From assembly GCA_016719945.1 (NCBI GenBank), contig JADJYE010000001.1, positions 372,001 to 436,000 of the forward strand: a stretch of 64,000 nt of DNA. Direction: 5' to 3'. The DNA comes from Polyangiaceae bacterium (GTDB taxonomy: Bacteria; Myxococcota_A; Polyangia; Polyangiales; Polyangiaceae). The notes beneath the pieces are model-generated. The model was not told the origin of the DNA and ran no database searches. It saw only the letters and a program-made list of their open reading frames with translations. A program made the translations under genes and the position numbers. Positions 38,784-46,467 of the stretch are shown here, one piece after another (the stretch's first letter is position 1; every line of letters starts with the position of its first letter).

Positions 38784-40705
38784 TGAGACCTGTCTTTCTC
38801 CACGGCCTCGCGCTGGCCCTGCTCGCCTGTGACGCGGGCGTCTCCGACTCTTCGGGCGGCGGCGGCGCGGGCGCCGGAGCGGGGCAGGGCGGCGCGTGCG
38901 TCGAGGCGGGCGCTCCCTGCCAGATCACCTTCCACTACCCGCTCGGGAGCGAGCAGTCGGTCGAGCTGCGCGGCGACTTCGCGCCCGACGGCTGGGACAA
39001 CGGCATCCCCCTCGAGATCGACGCGGGCGAGTGGCGGATCACTCTCTCGCTGCCGAACGACTCTGTCGTCCGCTACAAATACCTGGTCGACGGCAGCGAG
39101 TGGGTGACGGACCCGACCAACCCCGTCCAAGAAGACGACGGGCTCGGCGGCTTGCAGTCGGTGAGGTCGGTCTCCTGCGGCGCCTCCTGTGACGGAGCCG
39201 GGGGGCAAGGGGAGGGGGGCTCGTACAACCCCGGGCCCGGCGAGTTCGATTGGCGCAGCGCCGTCCTGTACTTCGTCTTCGTCGACCGCTTCGCGAACGG
39301 CGACCCAGCGAACGACGACCCGGTGGCCGGCGTCGAGACCCCCGCGAACTACCAAGGAGGCGACTACGCAGGCCTGCTCGAGCAGATCGAGGCCGGGTAC
39401 TTCGACGACCTCGGCGTCAACGCGCTGTGGCTCACGGTGCCGGCCGACAACCCGGGCGTCTCGGGGCCTGGCTCCGACGGACACGCGTACAGCGCCTACC
39501 ACGGCTATTGGCCTTCCAACCTCGAGGCCGTCGAGGAGCACTTCGGGGACATGGCCCTGCTCAAGCAGGTGGTCGACGCCGCGCACGAGCGAGGCATCAA
39601 GGTGCTGCTCGACTACGCGATGAACCACGTCCACATCGACAACCCCCTGTTCACGGAGCAGCCAGACTGGTTCTGGCCGCTCGACTTCGACGGGCGGTAC
39701 TGCGTGTGCGGGGACGGCTGCTCGTGGGACGGGTACGACGGCCGCCGCTGCTGGTTCAGGGACTACCTGCCCGACTGGAACTTCCAGAACCCGCAGGCGA
39801 GAGCGGCGAGCATCGACAACGCCCTGTGGTGGATCCAACAGACAGGCATCGACGGCTACCGCCTCGACGCGATCAAGCACATCGAGACGGTGTGGGTCGA
39901 AGAGCTGCGCCAGCGTGTCAACGCCGAGGTCGACCAGACCACCGGGCGCTTCTACATGGTCGGCGAGACGTTCGAGACCGGCAATCGAGACGTCATCCGC
40001 CAATACGTCGGCAGCGATCTGCTGGACGGTCAGTTCGATTTTCCGCTGCGCGGCGCGATCGTCGAGCACGTGCTGCGGCGCAGCGGCACGATGTTCGATC
40101 TCGACAACTTCCTGGCGACGAACGACGGCTACTACCCCGGCATCATGAGCACGTTCATCGGAAACCACGACATCGCGCGCGTGATCCAGACCGCGCTCGA
40201 CCAGCCGTGGGGCACCTGGGACAACGGCGGCAGCTCCAACTGGACCAACACCCCGAGCCTGCCCACGAACCGGGCCCCCTTCGAGCGCCTCGCCCTCGGC
40301 TTCACCTTCCTGATGACCACCCAGGGCATCCCGCTCATCTACTACGGGGACGAGATCGGCATGGCTGGCTCCGGCGACCCCGACAACCGCCGCTTCATGC
40401 AGTGGACGGGCACCACCGCCGACCAGGACTGGCTCCGGGAGCAGGTCCAGCTGCTCGGGCAGATCCGCAAGGACAACCCCGCGCTGTGGCGAGGGATCCG
40501 CATCACCGTGTACGTCTCGAACGACGTCTACGCCTACCGGATGACCGACGGCGAGGACGTCGTGCACGTGGCGTTCAACCGGAGCGACACGCTCCAGCCC
40601 GTGGAAGGTCTGCCGCCCGAGGCCACCGACCTCCTGACCGGCGAGCCGTTCACCGGCCCCACCTCGATGCTGCCCCCGCGCAGCGCCTTGATCCTGGCCC
40701 CCTGA
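38783..40705 (+). CDS. GH13 alpha-amylase-family lipoprotein
   Basis: A 640-residue lipoprotein (LALLAC lipobox, Cys16) with a Gly/Ala linker and an N-terminal CBM48/E-set-like domain (~45-125: GDFAPDGWDNGIPLEID, VVRYKYLVDG). The GH13 barrel follows, starting WRSAVLYFVFVDRFANGD. The catalytic residues are all present: Asp362 in GYRLDAIKH, Glu395 in VGETFE and Asp463 in FIGNHD. A C-terminal beta domain ends ALILAP. It acts outside the cytoplasm on alpha-glucans such as starch or maltodextrin. The ATG overlaps the previous stop by 1 base, so it is coupled to the Cys-rich lipoprotein. Confidence 0.92.
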   Translation: MRPVFLHGLALALLACDAGVSDSSGGGGAGAGAGQGGACVEAGAPCQITFHYPLGSEQSVELRGDFAPDGWDNGIPLEIDAGEWRITLSLPNDSVVRYKYLVDGSEWVTDPTNPVQEDDGLGGLQSVRSVSCGASCDGAGGQGEGGSYNPGPGEFDWRSAVLYFVFVDRFANGDPANDDPVAGVETPANYQGGDYAGLLEQIEAGYFDDLGVNALWLTVPADNPGVSGPGSDGHAYSAYHGYWPSNLEAVEEHFGDMALLKQVVDAAHERGIKVLLDYAMNHVHIDNPLFTEQPDWFWPLDFDGRYCVCGDGCSWDGYDGRRCWFRDYLPDWNFQNPQARAASIDNALWWIQQTGIDGYRLDAIKHIETVWVEELRQRVNAEVDQTTGRFYMVGETFETGNRDVIRQYVGSDLLDGQFDFPLRGAIVEHVLRRSGTMFDLDNFLATNDGYYPGIMSTFIGNHDIARVIQTALDQPWGTWDNGGSSNWTNTPSLPTNRAPFERLALGFTFLMTTQGIPLIYYGDEIGMAGSGDPDNRRFMQWTGTTADQDWLREQVQLLGQIRKDNPALWRGIRITVYVSNDVYAYRMTDGEDVVHVAFNRSDTLQPVEGLPPEATDLLTGEPFTGPTSMLPPRSALILAP

Positions 40706-40812
40706 CCGATCCGGGGGGTCCGAGCGCGAGCTTCTTTCCGCGGCGGTTGGTTTGGAGTACGAGGCGCGGCGCGAGCGTCCGGGCGGGTGCGCGCGTCGAA
40801 GGGTCGGAGGAT

Positions 40813-41772
40813 ATGACGGAGCGGATCGGTCTATTGTGTGGCTGGGAAGATTCCTTCCCGAAGGCGTTCATCGAGGGCTGCAACAAGGTCCCGGGCATCG
40901 AGGCCGACTTCGCCAAGATCGGCGGCACGGCCGAGCGATTCACCTCGCCCTACCGGGTGCTCATCGATCGCATCAGCCAGGAGGTGAAGCACTATCGCTT
41001 CCACCTGAAGGCCGCGGCGCTCGCGGGCACGTACGTCGTGAACGATCCGTTCTGGTGGAGCGCCGACGACAAGTTCTTCGGGTACTCCCTGGTCCAGCGC
41101 GCCGGCGTCGCCGTGCCGCGCACGGTGATGCTCCCGCAGAAGGACTACATCCCCGCGATCGACAAGCACCGGAGCCTGCGCAACCTGGAGTTCCCGCTCA
41201 ACTGGGAGTCGATCGTCGACCACGTGAAGTTCCCCGCCATCCTCAAGCCGGCCGACGGCGGCGGGTGGCGCGACGTCACCGTCGTGAAGAGCCCTGCCGA
41301 GCTGCTGCGCGCGTACGACGCCTCCGGCATGAACGTGATGACGCTCCAGGAGTTCATCGACTTCGAGGAGTACGTCCGCTGCATCTGCGTCGGCAAGGAT
41401 CGCATCCTGCCGATTCAGTACAGCCCTGCCCGGCGCGCCTACGTCGTCAACGACAACGACGACTGGATCGATAAGGGCTTGTACGAGCGCATCATCAAGG
41501 ACTCGGTCACGACCAACACGATCCTCGGCTACGACATGAACTCGGTCGAGTTCGCCATCAAGGACGGCGTCCCCTACGCGATCGACTTCACGAACCCGGC
41601 GCCCGACATGGACATCTGGTCGATCCAGGAGAAGTATTTCCACATCGTCGTCGACTGGATGGTCGACTTCGCCGTCAAGCTGGCGAAGGACAAGTCGAAG
41701 ACGATGACCGACACGTACCGGTGGGCGAAGCTCGCTGGGCCGCAGCCGGATCCAATGGCGCGAGGAAAGTGA
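40813..41772 (+). CDS. ATP-grasp-fold amide/peptide ligase-like protein
   Basis: A 319-residue ATP-grasp protein. ATG 40813 has GGAGG only 2 bases upstream, an unusually short spacing. The nucleotide-binding region contains ILKPADGGGWRDVTVVKS, the adenine hinge TLQEFIDFEEYVR, and the metal-binding strand VPYAIDFTNPAPDMD. The N-terminal part (SFPKAFIEGCNK, NDPFWWSADDKFF) resembles RimK/glutathione-synthetase-like members. It should activate a carboxylate as acyl-phosphate and join it to an amine. It is 16 bp upstream of the GCS2-type ligase gene; the two form a conserved-looking pair, and the product is unknown. Confidence 0.82.
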   Translation: MTERIGLLCGWEDSFPKAFIEGCNKVPGIEADFAKIGGTAERFTSPYRVLIDRISQEVKHYRFHLKAAALAGTYVVNDPFWWSADDKFFGYSLVQRAGVAVPRTVMLPQKDYIPAIDKHRSLRNLEFPLNWESIVDHVKFPAILKPADGGGWRDVTVVKSPAELLRAYDASGMNVMTLQEFIDFEEYVRCICVGKDRILPIQYSPARRAYVVNDNDDWIDKGLYERIIKDSVTTNTILGYDMNSVEFAIKDGVPYAIDFTNPAPDMDIWSIQEKYFHIVVDWMVDFAVKLAKDKSKTMTDTYRWAKLAGPQPDPMARGK

Positions 41773-41788
41773 AGGGGAGGGGCGTCTC

Positions 41789-42916
41789 ATGACCGACATC
41801 GCCGGGTTGCTCGACGGGCAGTTCACGCTCGGGGTCGAGGAAGAGTTCCAGATCATCCACCACGAGACGCGTGAGCTGCGGTCGTACGTCAGCCAGCTGC
41901 TCGACGAGACGCCCGAGGGGAGCATCCTTCGCGAGCGCGTCCGCCCGGAGATGCACCAGTCGGTCGTCGAGACCGGCACCGGCATCTGCAGAGACATCCG
42001 CCAGGCTCGCCAGGAGATCACCGAGCTCCGGGGCAGCCTGAACGATCTCGCCAAGAAAGGGGGCATGCGCATCGTCGCCGCGGGCACGCACCCCATCAGC
42101 GACTGGAAGACCCAGGAGATCACCGACCGCGAGCGCTACCACCAGGTCGTCGAGGACCTCCAAGACGTCGCCCGCGCCAACCTGATCTTCGGGCTGCACG
42201 TGCACGTCGGCATCAAGGACAAAGAGGTGGGGATGGCGCTCGCCAACCAGGTCCGCTACTTCCTGCCGCACATCCTCGCGCTGTCGACCTCGAGCCCGTT
42301 CTGGATCGGCCGCTCTACGGGCCTCAAGAGCATCCGCAGCGAGATCTTCAAGCGCTTCCCGCGCACGGGCATCCCCGGGCAATTCGAGAGCTACAAGAGC
42401 TTCGAGTCGTTCGTCGAGCTCTTGATCAAGACCGGCTGCATCGACAACGCCAAGCGGATCTGGTGGGACGTCCGCTGCCACCCGTTCTTCGACACGGTCG
42501 AGGTCCGCATCTGCGACATGACGACCCGCATCGACGACACCCTGGCGATCGGCGCGCTGGTCCAGGCCGTGATGGGCAAGCTGTACCTGCTCTACCGCCG
42601 TAACCAAGGCTGGCGCGAGTACAGTCACATGCTGATCGAGGAGAACAAGTGGCGCGCGGTCCGCTATGGGCTCGAGGGCAGCCTGATCGACTTCGGCAAG
42701 CGCGAGCAGGTGAAGACGACGCTCCTGATCGAGGAGCTGCTCGACTTCGTCGGCGAGGCCGCGGACATCTTCGGCACCCAGGACGACCTCGATCGCGTGC
42801 GGGCCATCTGCCGCGACGGCTCGAGCGCCGACCGCCAGCTGCGGGTCTTCAAGGAGACGGGCAGCCTGAAGGCGGTCGTCGACGACCTCGCCGAGCAGAC
42901 GATGCTCGGCGTGTGA
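41789..42916 (+). CDS. Carboxylate-amine ligase, YbdK/GCS2 family
   Basis: A 375-residue glutamate-cysteine-ligase-type enzyme. GVEEEFQIIHHETRELRSY at the N-terminus carries the metal/ATP-binding Glu cluster; EMHQSVVETGTGIC and IFGLHVHVGIKDKE hold substrate-site elements. The segment WWDVRCHPFFDTVEVRICDM is the hallmark of the YbdK group. These proteins have weak gamma-glutamylcysteine ligase activity or act on unknown amine partners. A short intergenic region with GGGGAGGGGCG supplies the ribosome-binding site. Together with the ATP-grasp gene it may make a two-step peptide-like molecule. Confidence 0.88.
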   Translation: MTDIAGLLDGQFTLGVEEEFQIIHHETRELRSYVSQLLDETPEGSILRERVRPEMHQSVVETGTGICRDIRQARQEITELRGSLNDLAKKGGMRIVAAGTHPISDWKTQEITDRERYHQVVEDLQDVARANLIFGLHVHVGIKDKEVGMALANQVRYFLPHILALSTSSPFWIGRSTGLKSIRSEIFKRFPRTGIPGQFESYKSFESFVELLIKTGCIDNAKRIWWDVRCHPFFDTVEVRICDMTTRIDDTLAIGALVQAVMGKLYLLYRRNQGWREYSHMLIEENKWRAVRYGLEGSLIDFGKREQVKTTLLIEELLDFVGEAADIFGTQDDLDRVRAICRDGSSADRQLRVFKETGSLKAVVDDLAEQTMLGV

Positions 42917-43050
42917 GGCAAGCAACCCCCCACGATTGAGCGCGCTGCGCCCTACCCGAGGGCTGGGGCACCGTGGCGCTTCCGGGGAGGGGGGGCGACC
43001 GAGCGCGCTGAAAATTCGAGAGCGCCGCCCCCTTTTGGTAGGCTCCGGGT

Positions 43051-43869
43051 GTGACGACCGCTCTCTCCAAAACGGTCTGCGTCGACCGAAGGGCCGTGTG
43101 GATCTTCGGCGGCCTGATGACGGCGTCGTTCGTGGCCGCTGCGCTGCTGGGCGCGACGGGGTGCGGCTCGACGCAGTTCCACGAAGAGGGCCCTGGGCAG
43201 CCCGAAGGCCGAACGTACGGCGCCGTGCCCGCGGGGATGGTCGGCGTGTGCAAGCGCCCCTTCTCGATGCAGCCGGAGATCGTGAGCGACGTGATGTGGG
43301 AGCACGCCGAGGAGTGCCACTCGAACACGCCGGACGATTTCCTCAAGCTCGGCTACGGCAACCTCAACAACGAGCCCGACAAGGCGCGCGCCAAGCACAA
43401 GCGCATCATGAACGCCCTGAAAGAGGGGCAAGAGGACAACATCGCGGTCCTCAACGTCCTGCGCGCGGTGCGCGACGAGGGGTTGGAAGATCCTTGGCTC
43501 AAGGATCGCGTGAGCCGGGAGTCGGCGCGCCCGGAGGCCTGCGATTTTTCGTACCTCCTCAACGTGATGCACGATCGCGCGCTCCAGCTCCGGCCGGGCT
43601 CCGATCCGTGCGCGGTGTACGCCTACGACCAGACCGATCGGCAGGAGATCTGCCTGTTCGACACTGAGGTCGAGCAGGCTGTGTGGCTCTCGGCGTCCTG
43701 GGCGTGCATGACGCGCACGGGGGTGATGGGCAAAGGTGAGAGCTGCCACAAGCTCTGCTCGTTCGACGACTATTGCTCGAAGCAGGTGAGCTGTGCCCAG
43801 GCCGACATCGATCTGGCGCTCTGCGCGCTCGGGGTCTGTCTGCCCGAGCCCGACGTGATGTCCGAGTGA
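43051..43869 (+). CDS. Lipoprotein, unknown function
   Basis: A 272-residue protein from GTG 43051. After an N-terminal basic stretch there is a hydrophobic segment (FGGLMTASFVAAALLGATGC) with a lipobox at Cys38. The mature part is mainly helical with several cysteines, the last ones clustered (SWACMTRTG, SCHKLCSFDDYCSKQVSC, LCALGVC). It resembles no family I know. It follows the amide ligase gene by 134 bp and precedes the His/Pro-repeat protein gene. Confidence 0.7.
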   Translation: MTTALSKTVCVDRRAVWIFGGLMTASFVAAALLGATGCGSTQFHEEGPGQPEGRTYGAVPAGMVGVCKRPFSMQPEIVSDVMWEHAEECHSNTPDDFLKLGYGNLNNEPDKARAKHKRIMNALKEGQEDNIAVLNVLRAVRDEGLEDPWLKDRVSRESARPEACDFSYLLNVMHDRALQLRPGSDPCAVYAYDQTDRQEICLFDTEVEQAVWLSASWACMTRTGVMGKGESCHKLCSFDDYCSKQVSCAQADIDLALCALGVCLPEPDVMSE

Positions 43870-43933
43870 GGACAGCGGCGATCCTGCCGCTTGCGCAAAC
43901 TCCGGCGTTCGTCGACCATCCGTGGCGAGGCTG

Positions 43934-45523
43934 ATGAGCGCCGCGCAGTCCATCCCCGAGCCGCGGGCCGACGACGACGATGATGTCCACTTCGCGCTGA
44001 CGACGGCGACGACGCTGCTCGCGCGAGGCGACCGCGAGGAGGCGCTGAAGTGGCTGCGTCGCGCGGCCGAGGCGGCGTCGGACGCAAACCACGACAAGCG
44101 CTCGCTCGAGCTGTTCAAGGCCGCGGGGGACTTCTCCGCGGCGATGCGTGCGGGCGGTCCTGCGGCCGCGGCGCCACCCCCTCAGTCGGCCGCTGCCGGC
44201 CCAGGGCTCGCGTCGGCGCACCCACACGCGGCGCACCCGCACGCGTCGCCGCCGCAGGCGGCGCACCCGCACGCGTCGCCGCTCATCAGCTCAGGAAGCC
44301 GCGACTCGATGTCCGGCGCCTCTCGCTCGAACCCGCCGCCGCCGCCGAGGGGCAGGGGGCAAGGGAGCCTGCCGTCGGATCGGCCTTCACCGCGCATCAC
44401 CACGGGGCCCGCCTCCATCGAGCCGATGGCGCCGACGGTGCCGCAGCCGCGCTCGGTCGGCCCGGACCTCTCCCCCGCGAGGGGCCCCTTCGTGCCGGCC
44501 GCGAACAGCGCGGGCTCGCAGCCCGGCGGCCTGCCCAAGAACGCGCGCACGCTCGCGAGCGCGGGCCCCATCGATCTGAAGGATCCGAGCGCAGCTCAGG
44601 CGATGCGCGCGGCGGTGACCAAGGCACAGAGCCTCACGGACGCTGCCGCACGGCAGCAGTCGCGCACCACCCGCCAGCTCCAAGGCACGCTGATCACCAA
44701 GGACCCGCCGCCGCCCTCGAGCCCGCCGCCCGGGACGGCAGCGGCGACGCCGCCGAGCTTCGCGGCTGTCGCTGCGCCTGCGGCGCCTGCACCTACGCCC
44801 GACAAGGCGCGGACGTCCCCGGTCGCGAGCTCACCCGCACGTGCAGGGGCGCGGACGGCGGCTTCAGCGCAGCCGCAAGCCAGCTCGGCCCAGCAGCAAC
44901 AGCAGGCGCCGCTGTCCCGTGGCCGGCGGCGAACGACGCTCGGCGGACGCCGCAACGCCGGCGCGCCGACCGGAGGCCAGCCGCGGCCCGAGCCCCAGAC
45001 CCCCGAGCGCGCGCCCATCTCCTCGCGCCCGCGAGAGCGGACCGGGGGCGGCTTCGAAGACGAGATCACGGCGATCCGCGATTTTTCGCTGGTGAAGGCG
45101 GAGCTTGCCGCCGCCGCGGAGCGAGCTGCGGCGGCCGGCGGCGGCATCGATCTCGACGAGCACACGAACGTGCTGGACGGCACCGAGGTGGGCGTCGAGG
45201 TGGTCGCCGGGGGCGGACCCGAGTCGCACGAGTCGACCGACCCCGGGACCTCGCTGATGGAGCATCCTCAGGTGCCGCCGACCGAGGCGTTCCCGGTCAC
45301 GCGGGCGGCCGCGGATCTAGGCGTGATCTGCGCGTACCGCGTCGGCTTCGCCCTCGACCCGCTGACGGGCAGGCTCGACGTCGTGACGCTCGCGCCGGGG
45401 GAGCCGCCTCCGACAGGTCGGCTCGCAGCGATCGTCGTCCCGACGGACGTGGCGACGAGCGCGGCGCTCGCCGAGCTGTTCGCTCGTGTGCGCGACGACG
45501 GGGAACGTCGAAGAAAGAGCTGA
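43934..45523 (+). CDS. Pro/Ala-rich protein with N-terminal TPR-like helices
   Basis: A 529-residue protein starting at ATG 43934 (GTG 43922 is upstream). Residues ~10-70 form two or three helices of TPR type (FALTTATTLLARGDREEALKWLRRAAE, KRSLELFKAAGDFSAAMR). A long disordered Pro/Ala/Ser region (~75-370) includes a HPHAAHPHAS repeat and RGRRRTTLGGR. A final ~150 residues look folded (FEDEITAIRDFSLVKAELAAAAE, DLGVICAYRVGFALDP, DVATSAALAELFARVR). No signal peptide or TM is seen, so it is probably a cytoplasmic scaffold. The GNAT gene follows 11 bp later. Confidence 0.72.
   Translation: MSAAQSIPEPRADDDDDVHFALTTATTLLARGDREEALKWLRRAAEAASDANHDKRSLELFKAAGDFSAAMRAGGPAAAAPPPQSAAAGPGLASAHPHAAHPHASPPQAAHPHASPLISSGSRDSMSGASRSNPPPPPRGRGQGSLPSDRPSPRITTGPASIEPMAPTVPQPRSVGPDLSPARGPFVPAANSAGSQPGGLPKNARTLASAGPIDLKDPSAAQAMRAAVTKAQSLTDAAARQQSRTTRQLQGTLITKDPPPPSSPPPGTAAATPPSFAAVAAPAAPAPTPDKARTSPVASSPARAGARTAASAQPQASSAQQQQQAPLSRGRRRTTLGGRRNAGAPTGGQPRPEPQTPERAPISSRPRERTGGGFEDEITAIRDFSLVKAELAAAAERAAAAGGGIDLDEHTNVLDGTEVGVEVVAGGGPESHESTDPGTSLMEHPQVPPTEAFPVTRAAADLGVICAYRVGFALDPLTGRLDVVTLAPGEPPPTGRLAAIVVPTDVATSAALAELFARVRDDGERRRKS
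44228..44281 (+). repeat. Direct repeat coding AHPHAS (two copies)
   Basis: A 24-bp unit (gcggcgcacccgcacgcgtc plus gccg) occurs at 44228-44251 and 44258-44281. It encodes His-Pro-rich repeats in the disordered region of the TPR-like protein. Confidence 0.8.
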
Positions 45524-45534
45524 GCGAGGGCGTC

Positions 45535-46101
45535 ATGAGCGATCAAGAAGAGCGCAAGCCTCCGAACAAGATCCGGATCTCCAAGCTCCAAGAGGTCCAC
45601 GTGGGGCCGCTGAAGCGGATCGACCGCGAGTGCGCCGAGCAATACTGGGAGCTCGGCTTCGACGCGGCCGAGGTGCCCATTCGCACCACGGAGGAGTTCT
45701 ACGTCATGCCCAAGTTCCACGCCGTGCGCGTGGCCGAGGCCGACTACGAGACCGCCGGCTTCGCGGCGTGGCGCGACGAGGCTCCTGGGATCATCTACCT
45801 CGAGGAGATCGCGGTCGAGCCGGCGATGCAGCGCTTCGGCGTCGGCAGGAAGCTGATGGAGCGCCTGTTCGAAGAGGCGAAGGAGGGCGACTTCGGCGAG
45901 GTCGTCCTGCGGAGCTGGAAGAAGGCGGAGTGGGCGCAGGCCTTCTACAAGAAGCTCGGCTTCAAGGAGATCGGCGACGACGCGCCGCCCAAGGTGAAGG
46001 AGTGGCTCGAGGAGAAGACCGCCGGGGGCCGACCGTTCCTTCGCCCCGGCGAGGTCGCGCTGTGGGCGCCCATCCCGAGGGACGCCGCGGACGACGACTG
46101 A
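45535..46101 (+). CDS. GNAT-family N-acetyltransferase
   Basis: A 188-residue acetyltransferase from ATG 45535, preceded by GAGCGAGGGCG as ribosome-binding site. The acetyl-CoA signature is YLEEIAVEPAMQRFGVGRKLMERLFEEAK, with the C-terminal part FGEVVLRSWKKAEWAQAFYKKLGFKEIG. The N-terminal ~80 residues (KIRISKLQEVHVGPLKRIDREC) are typical for this fold; the acceptor is unknown. The last residues (AADDD) lead straight into the palindromic repeat array. Confidence 0.85.
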   Translation: MSDQEERKPPNKIRISKLQEVHVGPLKRIDRECAEQYWELGFDAAEVPIRTTEEFYVMPKFHAVRVAEADYETAGFAAWRDEAPGIIYLEEIAVEPAMQRFGVGRKLMERLFEEAKEGDFGEVVLRSWKKAEWAQAFYKKLGFKEIGDDAPPKVKEWLEEKTAGGRPFLRPGEVALWAPIPRDAADDD

Positions 46102-46369
46102 TTTTTTTGGGCGCTCGCCCGCTTGCGCGGGTCCCTTCGGTTCTCCCGCCGTTCGGCGCGAGAACCGGAGCGCCGGCCCCTGATTTTTTTGGGCGCTCGC
46201 CCGCTTGCGCGGGTCCCTTCGGTTCTCCCGCCGTTCGGCGCGAGAACCGGAGCGCCCGGAGAATCCGAGCCGAACGAAGGGACGGGCGAGCGCCGGCGCG
46301 ATCCCCGGCGCTCCGTATCTCGCGCGCAGGCGCGAGATACGAAGGGACCCGCGTCAGCGGGCGAGCGCC
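46099..46369. repeat. Palindromic repeat array (REP/BIME-like), four units
   Basis: Two direct copies of a 76-bp unit lie at 46099-46174 and 46181-46256 (period 82). Each contains a hairpin GGTTCTC/GAGAACC around an inner CGCCG/CGGCG stem (46139-46166 and 46221-46248). A truncated inverted copy (~46262-46294) and an inverted copy (46307-46369) follow. The last has its own hairpin, GTATCTCGCGC/GCGCGAGATAC (46315-46340), in which both arms differ from the other copies but remain complementary. The array fills most of the 366-bp space between two convergent genes. The last ~100 bp before the glycosyltransferase end are partly AT-rich and hold nothing I can identify. Confidence 0.85.
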
Positions 46370-46467
46370 AGCAGAAATAGTTTACATAATCTTTCTTATG
46401 CGAAATCGAGAGACGGGTTTTCGGCTTCGTTTGGCCTCGGCTCCGCGGCTACGGCGCTGAACCGCGC

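Noticed and set aside
38783..42916. Biosynthetic gene cluster for a secondary metabolite
   Set aside because: Only the ATP-grasp/GCS2 pair has biosynthetic character; no carrier proteins, NRPS/PKS or exporters are present.
46099..46369. CRISPR array
   Set aside because: Units alternate orientation and lack regular spacers of unique sequence; no cas genes are near.
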